Below the pieces are notes generated by a model, which saw only the letters and a program-made list of their open reading frames with translations, was not told the DNA's origin and did no database searches. A stretch of DNA of 64,000 nucleotides, taken from contig CP039460.1 of the NCBI GenBank assembly GCA_004843345.1, forward strand, positions 918,921 to 982,920, given 5' to 3'. The position numbers and the translations under genes are program-made. Below are positions 53,108 to 62,683 of the stretch, piece after piece. How positions within the stretch are numbered: position 1 is the stretch's first letter; every line of letters starts with the position of its first letter. The stretch comes from Acetobacteraceae bacterium (GTDB lineage Bacteria; Pseudomonadota; Alphaproteobacteria; Acetobacterales; Acetobacteraceae).

Positions 53108-53620
53108 ATGGGAGAAAAGATTTCTTTTTGGGTTTTAGGCGTGCTTTGCTTTTTCGGAAGCGGAAATGTGCTTTATGCCAAGACACTTTCTCAAAATCCG
53201 ATGCCAGTTTGCACCTCAAAAACCCTTAGCCTCAAACTTGAACAAAACATGCCGGGATCGGCTGGCATGTCGCATGAAAATGCGGAACTCATCCTGACCA
53301 ATAAAGGCAAAAAAGCCTGTCGCCTTGAAAATCCGCCAGCCTTTGCCTTTCTAGATCAGAAGAAACGCCCTTTTCCGATTGCGTCTCACTTAGAAGATGT
53401 TTCAGAAATCCGCTTGCTACCCCGTCAAAGCCTGCATTTAAATCTGCGCTGGGTCTCTCAAGAAGTTTTTGACGATAATCTTTGCGTTCAAACCTCTTTT
53501 TTATCGGTCACAACCGCCCATCAGCACAAAAAATACATTTTTCAACACAAACTCTGTGGCGATAAAAAAGAAGGGGTGACCGCACAATTAAACCTCTTGA
53601 ATGAAGGGGAGACGCTATAA
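53108..53620 (+). CDS. Secreted DUF4232-like protein
   Basis: 170 residues from ATG 53108, preceded by GGAGG. Signal peptide: FWVLGVLCFFGSGNVLYA. The mature part has PVCTSKTLSLKL, SAGMSHENAELILTNKGKKACRLENPPAFAF-like spacing (only short blocks are quoted), then LHLNLRWVS, NLCVQTSF and FQHKLCG. Four cysteines in C..LTN.G..C order match the DUF4232 fold of actinobacterial and proteobacterial secreted proteins. Function unknown. Confidence 0.6.
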   Translation: MGEKISFWVLGVLCFFGSGNVLYAKTLSQNPMPVCTSKTLSLKLEQNMPGSAGMSHENAELILTNKGKKACRLENPPAFAFLDQKKRPFPIASHLEDVSEIRLLPRQSLHLNLRWVSQEVFDDNLCVQTSFLSVTTAHQHKKYIFQHKLCGDKKEGVTAQLNLLNEGETL

Positions 53621-53724
53621 AAAGCCTTTCCCGCATTCTTTTATACTTTTTGCTGTTTCCCTCCCCCCTTCCGTTCTGTTACGACTCAATTTGACGATAA
53701 TTTTTGACGTGGTTTTGACGGTTT

Positions 53725-54396
53725 ATGCTCTCACAACTTTCCCTGCTTTTGCCTTTCACGATTTTTTGGATTGGCTGTGTTTTTGTTCCCGGGCTGGATT
53801 TTGTCTTTGTCTCCCGAACGGCTGCAATGCAAGGGCGCATGGCCGGCATTATGGCCTCTCTTGGCGTCAGTGTCGGCAGTACCATCTGGGGCATTGCAGG
53901 CTATTTCGGCATTCATGCGCTTTTTGTCCTTGAGCCTAAGCTCTTTCTGGGCATGAAAATGGCGGGCGGTCTGTATCTGATTTGGGTCGGAAGCAAGCTC
54001 CTCCGTGGACAGGGGCACGATACAGGGCTTCAAGGAACATCCACAACGCAGGTTCTCAAGCTCGGAAATGTGTTTTGGGCAGGGGTTTTATGTGACCTTT
54101 CCAATCCTAAGACATTGGTTTTCATGTCTTCACTCTTTGCCTCCGCTTTTCCAGAAAATGCGAGTTCGGCTCTCGGGCTAGCCGCAATTTTAATGATTTT
54201 CTTTTCAACCTTTCTGATTATGGGCGCTATTGCGGTTTGTTTGGCGGCACCGATTGTCTCCACATGGTTTTGGCGGCAACGGCTCGTCATTGACCGCTGT
54301 GCTGGTCTGATTTTCATTTTGCTGGGGGGCGGTTTTGTGCTGGAAACCCTGCCAATGCCTTCTATTGGACGTCTTTTTTCAAAAATGATGGCTTAA
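53725..54396 (+). CDS. LysE/RhtB-family amino-acid exporter
   Basis: 223 residues with six hydrophobic segments. The family start is visible as PGLDFVFVSRTAAMQGRMAGIMASLGVSVGST, with the PG..F motif, then AGGLYLIWVGSKLLRG and an LCDLSNPKTLVFM segment like the NPK motif of LysE proteins. It likely exports amino acids or quorum molecules. Independent transcription unit ahead of rho. Confidence 0.82.
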   Translation: MLSQLSLLLPFTIFWIGCVFVPGLDFVFVSRTAAMQGRMAGIMASLGVSVGSTIWGIAGYFGIHALFVLEPKLFLGMKMAGGLYLIWVGSKLLRGQGHDTGLQGTSTTQVLKLGNVFWAGVLCDLSNPKTLVFMSSLFASAFPENASSALGLAAILMIFFSTFLIMGAIAVCLAAPIVSTWFWRQRLVIDRCAGLIFILLGGGFVLETLPMPSIGRLFSKMMA

Positions 54397-54753
54397 ATCG
54401 TATAAAATGCGCATTGCGGTTTGACCTTTGATAAAAAATCACTTATTTTCCTTTTTGAAGAGAGGAAATCTCTTACAAACGGTTGACGAGGGACAATTCC
54501 TTTTGCCTCTCTTTCTTTCCCTTTACGCTCTTAATTTTAACGGATCGTTATTTTAGCTTGCACTGTCCTAGTGTAAGAATTTTCCAAAGCTTAAATTCAC
54601 TTGAAAAAATCCTGCTTTGCACCTTGCTTCATCCTACCAGAATTTTTTGATGTTTTTGCCAAAGATGGCCCGTCAATGACGTGTTCTTTGAACGCCCGTC
54701 CACGGACTCGATCCCGAACAGAGTGTTTTATTTTTAAAACTTGAGAAAAACGC
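54397..54753. other. Long gap before rho
   Basis: About 357 bases with no convincing gene. The region near 54660-54740 is T- and C-rich toward the rho start. rho is autoregulated in many bacteria through its leader, so a long leader is plausible, but no attenuator hairpin is clear by eye. Confidence 0.5.
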
Positions 54754-56064
54754 ATGCATCTTGCTGAACTGAAGACAAAAAAAGCCTCCGAGCTGATTGA
54801 AATGGCTGAAGAGCTCGAAATCGACAATGCCTCAAATCTGCGGCAACAGGACCTTACCTTTGCAATTTTAAAAGCGATGGCCGATGACGATCAAAGCGTT
54901 TTCGGCGACGGAACGCTTGAAATTATGCCGGATGGCTTTGGCTTTTTACGCTCTTCTTCAGTGAATTATCTCCCTGGCGCAAATGATATTTATATCTCTC
55001 CCCAACAGATCCGAAAATACGGTCTGCGTCCAGGGGATACGATTGAAGGCCAGCTCAAAGCGCCCGAAGAAAATGAGCGCTATTTCAGCCTTGATAAGGT
55101 CATGGCAATCAATTTTTCAGACCCTGAAAAAGCCCGCCACCGTGTCAATTTTGACAATCTGACCCCTCTTTATCCAGACCGTCAGCTCAAGCTCGAAATT
55201 CCTGTCGAAGAGATTAAAGAAAAAAGAACGACAGCCCCTTCCAAAGCCGGCAAAGGTAAAAAAGACAATAAAGATTATACCGCCCGTGTGATTGATCTTG
55301 TTGCACCGATTGGTATGGGACAGCGTGCCCTCATTGTTGCACCGCCACGCACAGGTAAAACCGTGATGCTGCAATCGGTTGCGCAATCCATCACAACGAA
55401 CAATCCTGATGTCTCTCTGATCGTTCTGCTCATTGATGAACGTCCAGAGGAAGTCACCGATATGGCACGCTCTGTTCGTGGCGAGGTCGTTTCCTCCACC
55501 TTTGACGAGCCAGCCAAGCGCCATGTCGAAGTCGCCGAAATGGTCATGGAAAAGGCCAAACGCCTCGTTGAAAATGGCCGTGACGTTGTCATTCTCCTAG
55601 ACTCCATCACCCGTCTCGCCCGTGCCTATAATACGGTTGTGCCTTCTTCGGGCAAAGTGTTGACGGGCGGTGTGGATGCCAATGCGCTCCAACGTCCAAA
55701 ACGCTTTTTCGGTGCGGCCCGTAACATTGAATCTGGCGGCTCTTTGACCATTATCGCAACGGCCTTGATTGAAACAGGCTCTCGCATGGATGAGGTTATT
55801 TTTGAAGAGTTTAAGGGAACGGGTAACTCTGAACTTGTTCTTGACCGTAAATTGTCTGATAAGCGCACCTTCCCTGCCATTGATATGATTAAATCAGGCA
55901 CACGTAAGGAAGAATTGCTTGTTGACCGTGCAGACCTTGCAAAAATGTGGGTTCTCCGCCGTCTTCTCTCCACAATGGGAGCGCAGGAAGGCATGGACTT
56001 CTTGCTTGATAAATTGCGTTACAGCAAATCCAATGCAGACTTTTTTGAGGCGATGAATAACTAA
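54754..56064 (+). CDS. rho: Transcription termination factor Rho
   Basis: 436 residues. It has an N-terminal RNA-binding part ([23 protein letters not shown]), Walker [13 protein letters not shown], the [10 protein letters not shown] motif, [14 protein letters not shown], and the C-terminal FFEAMNN end. Typical length. Rho is a hexameric helicase that ends transcripts. A terminator hairpin lies 28 bases past its stop. Confidence 0.96.
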   Translation: MHLAELKTKKASELIEMAEELEIDNASNLRQQDLTFAILKAMADDDQSVFGDGTLEIMPDGFGFLRSSSVNYLPGANDIYISPQQIRKYGLRPGDTIEGQLKAPEENERYFSLDKVMAINFSDPEKARHRVNFDNLTPLYPDRQLKLEIPVEEIKEKRTTAPSKAGKGKKDNKDYTARVIDLVAPIGMGQRALIVAPPRTGKTVMLQSVAQSITTNNPDVSLIVLLIDERPEEVTDMARSVRGEVVSSTFDEPAKRHVEVAEMVMEKAKRLVENGRDVVILLDSITRLARAYNTVVPSSGKVLTGGVDANALQRPKRFFGAARNIESGGSLTIIATALIETGSRMDEVIFEEFKGTGNSELVLDRKLSDKRTFPAIDMIKSGTRKEELLVDRADLAKMWVLRRLLSTMGAQEGMDFLLDKLRYSKSNADFFEAMNN

Positions 56065-56092
56065 AAATCAGCCTTCAAAAAAAGATTACGGT

Positions 56093-56124
56093 AAAAGCCT
56101 AAAATAGCACTATTTTAGGCTTTT
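56093..56124 (+). terminator. Terminator after rho
   Basis: AAAAGCCTAAAATAG then CTATTTTAGGCTTTT followed by ATT; a long AT-containing stem. Confidence 0.8.
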
Positions 56125-56219
56125 ATTCGTTTCAGCCCTTTCTTTCGGGGAGTTCAGTCCCAATATTCTTAGGCAGAGGAGCTGAAAAGACTCTCCATGA
56201 AACGAAAGGAAATGCTCTC

Positions 56220-57428
56220 ATGGCAAAAATACTCTGTGTTCTCTACCCAGATCCTCAGGCGGGTTATCCCCCTAAATATATCCGTGATTTACAGCCTTCC
56301 CTTAAAGGCCCTTATGCGGAGGAGCTTTTAAGCCTTCCCGAAAAGATCCGTCCTTCAGAAGCGGTCGTCAAACATGAAAATGAGATTTACGAAGCTTTCT
56401 TGAAAGAGCAGAAAAACCAGCTTTTAGGCTGTGTCTCTGGCAAGCTCGGCCTTGAAAAATGGTGCAAAGACAATGGGCATGAACTCATTGTTGTCTCCGA
56501 CAAGGACGGTAAAGATTCTGATTTTGATAAATATCTGCCAGAAGCAGACGTCTTCATTACCCAGCCTTTCTGGCCTGCTTATCTCACCAAAGAACGCATC
56601 CAGAAAGCAAAAAACCTTAAAATCGCTATCACCGCAGGCATTGGCTCTGACCATGTGGATTTAAAAGCCGCCGCAGAGGCTGGTATTTCCGTTGTCGAGG
56701 CCACTGGCTCCAATTCCATTTCCGTTGCTGAGCATATTGTGATGATGGCGCTTTCTCTCGTGCGGAATTATCTTCCTGCCCATGCCTTGGCCCGCAATGG
56801 CGTTTGGAATATCGCCGATTGCGTCTCCCGAAGCTATGACCTTGCCAATATGCGTTTTGGGGCTGTCGGCTCTGGCCGTATCGGCTATGCCGTTCTCAAA
56901 CGTATGAAAGCCTTTGGCTGTGAGCTGCATTATACCCAGCGCCACCGCCTGCCAGAAGCCGTGGAGAAGGAGCTTGGCCTGACCTTCCATAAAACGCCAG
57001 AAGAAATGGCGCCGCATATGGATATTATCAGTGCGCATATTCCTCTCTATCCGCAGACACGCAACCTCTTTAATGAGGCTTTCTTCGCTAAAGTAAACCA
57101 TGGCACTTATTTCATTAACTGTGCCCGTGGGGAGCTTGTCGATATGGACGCCCTCAAAAAAGCGCAGGAAGAGGGCAAAATCGCTGCCTATGCAGGCGAT
57201 GTCTGGTTTCCACAGCCAGCGCCTGCCGATCATCCATGGCGCACCATGCCCTTTAACGGCATGACACCACACATGTCTGGCACGTCTTTAAGCGCGCAGG
57301 CACGCTATATTTCCATTACGCATGAAATGCTGAAAAATTTCCTTGCTGGAAAGCCTATCCCTGAAGACTATTATATTGTCAAAGGCGATCAGCTCAGCGG
57401 CACAGGCGCACAGTCCTATAAGCTGTAA
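56220..57428 (+). CDS. fdh: NAD-dependent formate dehydrogenase
   Basis: 402 residues, the usual length of bacterial FDH. Signature blocks: QPFWPAYLT, AITAGIGSDHVDL, GSNSISVAEHIVMM, NYLPAHALARNG, the Rossmann GSGRIG, CARGELVDMDAL with the catalytic Arg, AYAGDVWFPQPAPADHPWR, and TPHMSGTSLSAQARY with the catalytic His. The C-terminus ends in GTGAQSYKL. It oxidises formate to CO2, giving NADH. It sits alone between rho and the restriction genes with its own terminator. Confidence 0.95.
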   Translation: MAKILCVLYPDPQAGYPPKYIRDLQPSLKGPYAEELLSLPEKIRPSEAVVKHENEIYEAFLKEQKNQLLGCVSGKLGLEKWCKDNGHELIVVSDKDGKDSDFDKYLPEADVFITQPFWPAYLTKERIQKAKNLKIAITAGIGSDHVDLKAAAEAGISVVEATGSNSISVAEHIVMMALSLVRNYLPAHALARNGVWNIADCVSRSYDLANMRFGAVGSGRIGYAVLKRMKAFGCELHYTQRHRLPEAVEKELGLTFHKTPEEMAPHMDIISAHIPLYPQTRNLFNEAFFAKVNHGTYFINCARGELVDMDALKKAQEEGKIAAYAGDVWFPQPAPADHPWRTMPFNGMTPHMSGTSLSAQARYISITHEMLKNFLAGKPIPEDYYIVKGDQLSGTGAQSYKL

Positions 57429-57452
57429 ACACGCCACGCCATAGTGCAAAAG

Positions 57453-57485
57453 AAAGGCCAGTTCCCAAAAGGACTGGCCTTTTTC
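57453..57485. terminator. Terminator between fdh and the res gene
   Basis: AAAGGCCAGTCC..GGACTGGCCTTTT pattern lying between the two convergent genes; the T run serves fdh on the plus strand and the A side gives T residues on the minus strand. Confidence 0.85.
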
Positions 57486-57486
57486 T

Positions 57487-60362
57487 TTAACCTACACCCA
57501 ACAGGGTTTTAAACTGATCTCTGAAAGATTTCTCCCGAACCTCATCTTTCGTATTGAAAAACTTAAATCCTAAGCATTTAATTTCCTCATAATTCTCCTT
57601 TCTCAAAGAGACGAGGAAAGCCTCATCAGGCACATAAGCTTCATTGCCTTTAACTTGCACAGGTATTGGGGCTTTTGGAATCTCTGCCTTTGAGGTTTGT
57701 GTAATATCTAAAAGACCTTCCTCTTTCCACAAATCCCCTTCTAAAATATGACCGCCCTTTGCCTCACAAAGACACTGGTAATACAATTTCTGATGCGTAA
57801 TATCGTTAATAAACATCAAATAATCAGGCGCAAATAAACGTCCATCTTTTAAATTAAAAACGCTATATTCCAGTTCGTTCCTCAAAAGAAAAATCTCGCA
57901 GCCCTTAAAGCGCTCTCTCAATTTTTCAATTTGGGATTCAATAAATTTGACGAAAAGTTTTTCCTCATTTGTGCCGTAATTCTCGTTCTGCGCATACCAA
58001 TCCGACAGAGAAAGATCACAGGCCATCCGTTCATCTGAATGGTTTTTCTGGCCCTGCGCCCGCTCATTATGGGAAGTCAGTATTTTATTCCCCTCTGCAT
58101 CCTCATATTCGCCATCTGCGGCAATCCAAATATCTTTTACTTTAGAAAAAATTTCCGAAACGGACACGGGGTAAAATCTTTTACTGCCAACCATACGAGG
58201 CAAATCTAAATCAATTACTTTGCGCACTTCTGGTAAAATCGCATTCACCAGTAAATGTAATTTTTCAGAAGGGCTTAGCGCCTCAATCGGCTTATCTGAA
58301 TGATAGCGATAGGTAATTTCAAAACGTGGGAAATAATCCTTTATCAAGGTATCAATCGACTTTAATCCAGAAATATGCTTCGAAATTTCTTCAAAACGGA
58401 AGAAGTTTCCCTCTGCTCGCATCAAGGATTTTCGAATCAATGGCTCTGAAAAAAGGGATCTGTTAAGCGGATTGTCCCCTGCTGCATCATTTTTTCAGAT
58501 TTTTTAACTTTCTCTGTCAAATTATGCGTATGTAATTCAAAAGGACGCACTTCCAATTTTTTGAAGAAAACCGTTTTAATTTCCTCCGAAGTCGTTTTGG
58601 GACGCACCTCAAGCTTATTCACCAATACAAAACCCTTCTGATAAGTTTTGCTTTTTAAAAAAGACTCTTTGAGTTGCAGCGTACGCTTTACAGCGCCCCG
58701 ATTTATAATCCCTTCTCCGAGAAGCTGGGTCTGTAACTCTTTAAGAAAATTGCCTGTTTTCACAAAATGATAAAACATGCTTTCTAAAGCCGTGCCACGA
58801 TCATTCGGGAAACGGTCATATTTCCGCCGATAAGGGTCTGTATCAACATGCCCAAAAAGCCCAGAAACCTCTTTAGACACGTCATAAGGAAAAAGACGTG
58901 CCCCTCGTCCAATCAACTGAATATCTTGGAGCGTTACTTTCTTGGTTTCCGAAATATCAAAATGAATAATATCGAAAAGCGATAGAACGTCCCAGCCTTC
59001 GTTCAGCGCATGAACAGCAAAAACAGCCCGAATATGGTTTCTTGGATCATCGAGTTTTTTTAAGAGGTCAGGAGATTCTTTCCTTTGCGCATTGTAGATC
59101 AAGGTGTCTTCTGGCGTGAAATCCTGACGAATGCTTAAAATAAACTGGCTTAACCCAGAAGGCTCTTTCGTCGTGGCTAAACCGTTTCTCGTATCTTCAA
59201 GCCAGCTAAACATTTGCGATAAAATGGGGTCACCTTTTTCCCTTCGCATCTTATCTCTTAACGCTTTCAGCGATTCAAAATCTTCTAGAGATAAAGAGCG
59301 AACAACTTGATCAAAAAAATCCCTATCCTGCTGGGATTGCTTGATATTAACAGACTTCACCAAAATAATCGGATTAAGGGCAATTCCCCTGCTGGCGGCA
59401 AGAAGTTTGCGGTACTGGCTCAACGCCAACGCATTAACAATTAAATGCCGTTTTTGATCGGTCGCCTGCGTCATTTCGTTATAGAGCGGCTTCACAAGTT
59501 TGCTGTATTTTTCCGCATTAAAACGGTTAAAATCATAGCGGTAAACGAGCTTATTTTTATATTTTTCAAAAATATTTTTATTACTAGAATCTAGCGTTGC
59601 CGTAAATTCTAATAATAAATTTCCAGCATTGCCCTCGAGGGCGCTTTGAACCGCAGACTCCCAGTTTTTAATTTCACGCTCTTCTGTTTTGGTTTTTTTC
59701 TTGCGGGTTTCCACATTCAAACGATGGGCTTCATCTGCCAAAATCACCACAGGCGAACGCTCAAAATCCTCTGCCGACAGGCTGTTTTCCCTCCCCTCTC
59801 TCAAGGCATTGTAAAGCCCTTGGGTCGTAAAAAACATCAGGTTAATAACAGGAGGTAAATTATGAACAGCAGCTTGCTTCACATGCGATAAAAAAAACTT
59901 TGAGGCCTGAATTTTTACAGACTGCCCTAAAATTTTAACCCCTTTCGGATTAAAGAGATATTTTGGATTTTCGCCAGATTCATCTCTGGGTTTTGTCAGA
60001 ATGCTTTCTGTTTGCTGGACAATATTGACCGAGTGAACCAAAAACACAAAATTACGGTAATTTTTTAAATAGAGATAAAGAACAATAGCCGCCAGCATAA
60101 CGGTTTTACCTGTGCCCGTTGCCATGTTGAACAGCAAATGCCGTGCCTGTTCCATTTTATTTTCAAACAGAAAAATAAAATGCTTGAGGGCTTCTAGCTG
60201 ATAATCCCGTAAATTACGGGAAAGATTATCTGTAATTTCATGGGGGATTTTATAGGTTTTCGCCCATTCCTTATAGGCCTGATTTTGAGCAATCTGATTA
60301 AAAAGCGCCTCTTCTAATTCTTTATTGATGGTCTTGGCAGAGGCATTAGGACGACGTGCCAT
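57487..60362 (-). pseudogene. res: Type III restriction endonuclease subunit Res, frameshifted
   Basis: Residues 1-641 run from ATG 60362 with DEAD-box motifs: ATGTGKTVMLAA (Walker A), ILADEAHRLN (DEAH), LEFTATLD (SAT-like) and QLIGRGARLFPYD (motif VI). The frame then stops (TGA 58439-58437). The remaining 317 residues resume one frame off, with the C-terminal part including FLLRNELEYSVFN, GRLFAPDYLMF and LYYQCLCEAKGGH (PD-(D/E)xK-like). The break sits at an A6 run (58449-58454). With one more A it would read SEPLIRKSL and give about 958 residues, the usual Res length. The stop of mod overlaps its start (TAATG). Confidence 0.85.
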
Positions 60363-61024
60363 TATACCCTCCCATAAAATTTATCGGTAAGTTCTTTTTC
60401 CTCTAAGGAAACGCTGTGGCGTGCATCATTCATTTCCTCCAGATTAAGATAGAGCTGGTTCTCATCTAAAACGGAAATCAGGGCTTCTTGACGCTCCCAA
60501 AGGGCAAGTTTTCCATACTCGCTGTCTTCTTTAAAATTCTTTTTATCAAACCAGAATTTAAGAAAAGAATTTTTACACATTTCATCAAACACTTCTTTCA
60601 ACTCTGAAAGAGAACTTGCCTGATTGATGCGGTCAATAAATTCCTGATTGTATTTTTTAAGTTCTAAATAAACGAAAGAGCCGCCACCCTGCCAATTTAC
60701 GGCTTTGGAAATGCCGCCTTGCTCCCCCTCAAGCACTTTTTGAAGACGAACCTTTGTGATGTCCTCAATATAGTCCATCTGCTCAATCCCAATCCAGCGC
60801 CTGCCCATTTTATGCGCCATAGCTGCGGTCGTGCCTGAACCTAAATGATAGTCCAGAACAATATCGCTAGGATTCGTTGCTAATTTAATAATTCTCTCAA
60901 TAAGAGCCTCTGGTTTAGAGGTTTTAAAGACATCTTTAGTTTCAAAGAGTTTCATTAAGTGCTTTGTAGCGTGAGTAGATGTGTCAACATCTGTCCATAC
61001 CGTAAAAGGAGTTCTTCCTTTATC

Positions 61025-61027
61025 TTA
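61025..61027 (-). other. In-frame TAA inside the mod gene
   Basis: The frame stays open on both sides of this stop and the family-conserved sequence continues after it (TVWTDVD, then FETKDVFKT), so it is a nonsense change rather than a gene end. It removes the AdoMet-binding motif I from any product. Confidence 0.8.
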
Positions 61028-61750
61028 AGCTTCAGTTAAAAAGCGCTTTAGTTGAGGTCGACCTTTACCATTTTTGCCGAAGACAACTCGCTTGTCTTCT
61101 AAGGCACTGGAGAATTTCTCTTGAGAAAATCTCCAGCACCTACCACTAGGTGGTAGGTGCGGCTCTAGCGTATTCGGGTTAGTAATAGGATAAGTTAAGT
61201 TTGGTCGAATATTAGGAGCATCAAATGGATCTGCTACCCAAGAGCCTCTGGGATCATTATCTGGATTACTAAAATTACTTCCATCCACTTCTAAAGGATT
61301 TATCTTAAATAGATCTGGATTCTTAGCAAAACATAGCGTGTAATTATGCGATAACGATACGTCAATATCATTTTGACTTGACTTACGGTGTTGCCAAACA
61401 AAGGTTGCTTTAAAAGCAGTTCTTCCAAAAATCTCATCACACAATACCCGAAGATAAGCATATTCATTATCATCAAGCGTAATCCAAATACTCCCATCTT
61501 CCCGTAGTAGTTCTCTCGCAATTTCAAGGCGGTTTTTCATAAAAACAAGCCATGAGGAATGGTTAAAGCTATCGTTATATTTAAAGCCATCATTGCCCGT
61601 ATTATACGGCGGATCAATGTAAATCAGCTTAACTTTTCCAGCCAAACGGGCATAAAGCGAATGGAGCGCAAAGAGATTATTGCCCTTAATTAAAAGATTT
61701 TCTTTTAATTCGCCGTCTTGATCAAAAAATTCTATATCACGCAGCGAAAG

Positions 61751-61830
61751 TTGAGTTGAGTTGAGTTGAGTTGAGTTGAGTTGAGTTGAGTTGAGTTGAG
61801 TTGAGTTGAGTTGAGTTGAGTTGAGTTGAG
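61751..61830 (-). repeat. Pentanucleotide repeat tract, 16 units of TTGAG (plus strand)
   Basis: An uninterrupted 80-base run. On the coding strand it reads as STQLN repeats in one frame. A 5-bp unit changes the reading frame with each unit gained or lost, the design of phase-variable genes. Slipped-strand mispairing during replication is the known mechanism. Confidence 0.97.
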
Positions 61831-62131
61831 TGATGGTCGCCAAAATACTCAAATCCTGTCAAGACTTTTGGCTCAAAAAGCGTATCAATATCTTTGCCGT
61901 CAATTTCTTTGTGCAGGTAGCGTTCTTCTTTCCCACTCTCCTCCTTCGTCATGCCCGCTTCCAGCACACAATCCTTAAATGGAAAAGACAAAACAACCGT
62001 TCTATTGTCTTTTAATAATCCCGTATGGCCTTTATCTGTGCCATAAAGACCTATCATTTTACTGTATTTGGTAATTTTACCCTTTTGAATCCCTGACATC
62101 TCTCAAGCTCCTTCCTTTATGCTTCCTCAAA

Positions 62132-62617
62132 CTATACGGCAGATTTATTGTCTAAAAAATGTTTCTCTAGATTTAGAAGATATTCTTTTGTGTCTGCGCC
62201 GTCGCCAAAAGAATATTCGCCGATTTTGCCATTTTTGGGCAGGACACGGTGGCACGGCACAAGGATTGGCAAAGGGTTTCGGCCCGTGGCTGTCCCCACT
62301 GCACGGGGCGAAGAATTTAGAATTTTAGCAATGTCGCCGTAGCTCATTGTTTCGCCATAAGGGATTTTAGAGATTTCTGCCCAGACCCGTTTTTGAAAAT
62401 CCGTTCCAAAAGGTTTAAAAGGCAGGCTGCTGAAATCACGGCATTCCCCATCAAAATAAGCTTGGAGCATCTCTTCAGCCTGATTGAGCAATGAATCCTC
62501 TGATTCCTGATCCCGTCCCCAGCCCTCATCAAGGGAAACAAGGCCGTTCCCCTCGCCAAAATCATCTGCACTCAAGGTGATTTCGCCTAAAGGGGTATGA
62601 AAAGATTTCTGTCCCAT
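62132..62617 (-). CDS. ogt: Methylated-DNA-protein-cysteine methyltransferase (MGMT)
   Basis: 161 residues from ATG 62617 (GGAG about 12 bases upstream; the ATG at 62629 has no room for a ribosome site). The active site VPCHRVLP holds the acceptor Cys, followed by EYSFGDGADTKEYLLNLE, and before it TPLGEITLSADD and IPYGETMSYGDIA. It transfers alkyl groups from O6-methylguanine to itself. It lies directly upstream of mod on the same strand. Confidence 0.92.
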   Translation of the reverse strand: MGQKSFHTPLGEITLSADDFGEGNGLVSLDEGWGRDQESEDSLLNQAEEMLQAYFDGECRDFSSLPFKPFGTDFQKRVWAEISKIPYGETMSYGDIAKILNSSPRAVGTATGRNPLPILVPCHRVLPKNGKIGEYSFGDGADTKEYLLNLEKHFLDNKSAV

Positions 62618-62683
62618 GTTATTTCCCATCTCCTGATATTTTCTACTCTGTTTTTAATCTCGCTCTTTCTTTAAAATACCCTC

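Larger units (their letters stand above)
60362..62099 (-). pseudogene. mod: Type III DNA methyltransferase Mod: phase-variable, OFF, plus an in-frame stop
   Basis: The start ATG 62099 has AAGGAAGGAG upstream. The N-terminus has VVLSFPFKDCVLEAGMTKEE and EPKVLTGFEYFGDHH, the type III Mod opening. A tract of 16 TTGAG units (61751-61830) then shifts the frame; read straight on, translation stops at 61737-61739. In the next frame come NLLIKGNNLFALHSL and IDPPYNTGNDGFKYN (motif IV), then a TAA at 61025-61027 in FLTEA-stop. The frame reopens to 60362 with DYHLGSGTTAAMAHKMG (motif I, AdoMet site). One extra repeat unit (17) or two fewer (14) would join the halves, but the TAA would still cut off motif I. 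With both repaired it would be about 580 residues. Confidence 0.88.

Noticed and set aside
61751-61830. CRISPR or satellite array
   Set aside because: The unit is 5 bases with no spacers, inside a coding sequence; it is a simple-sequence repeat.
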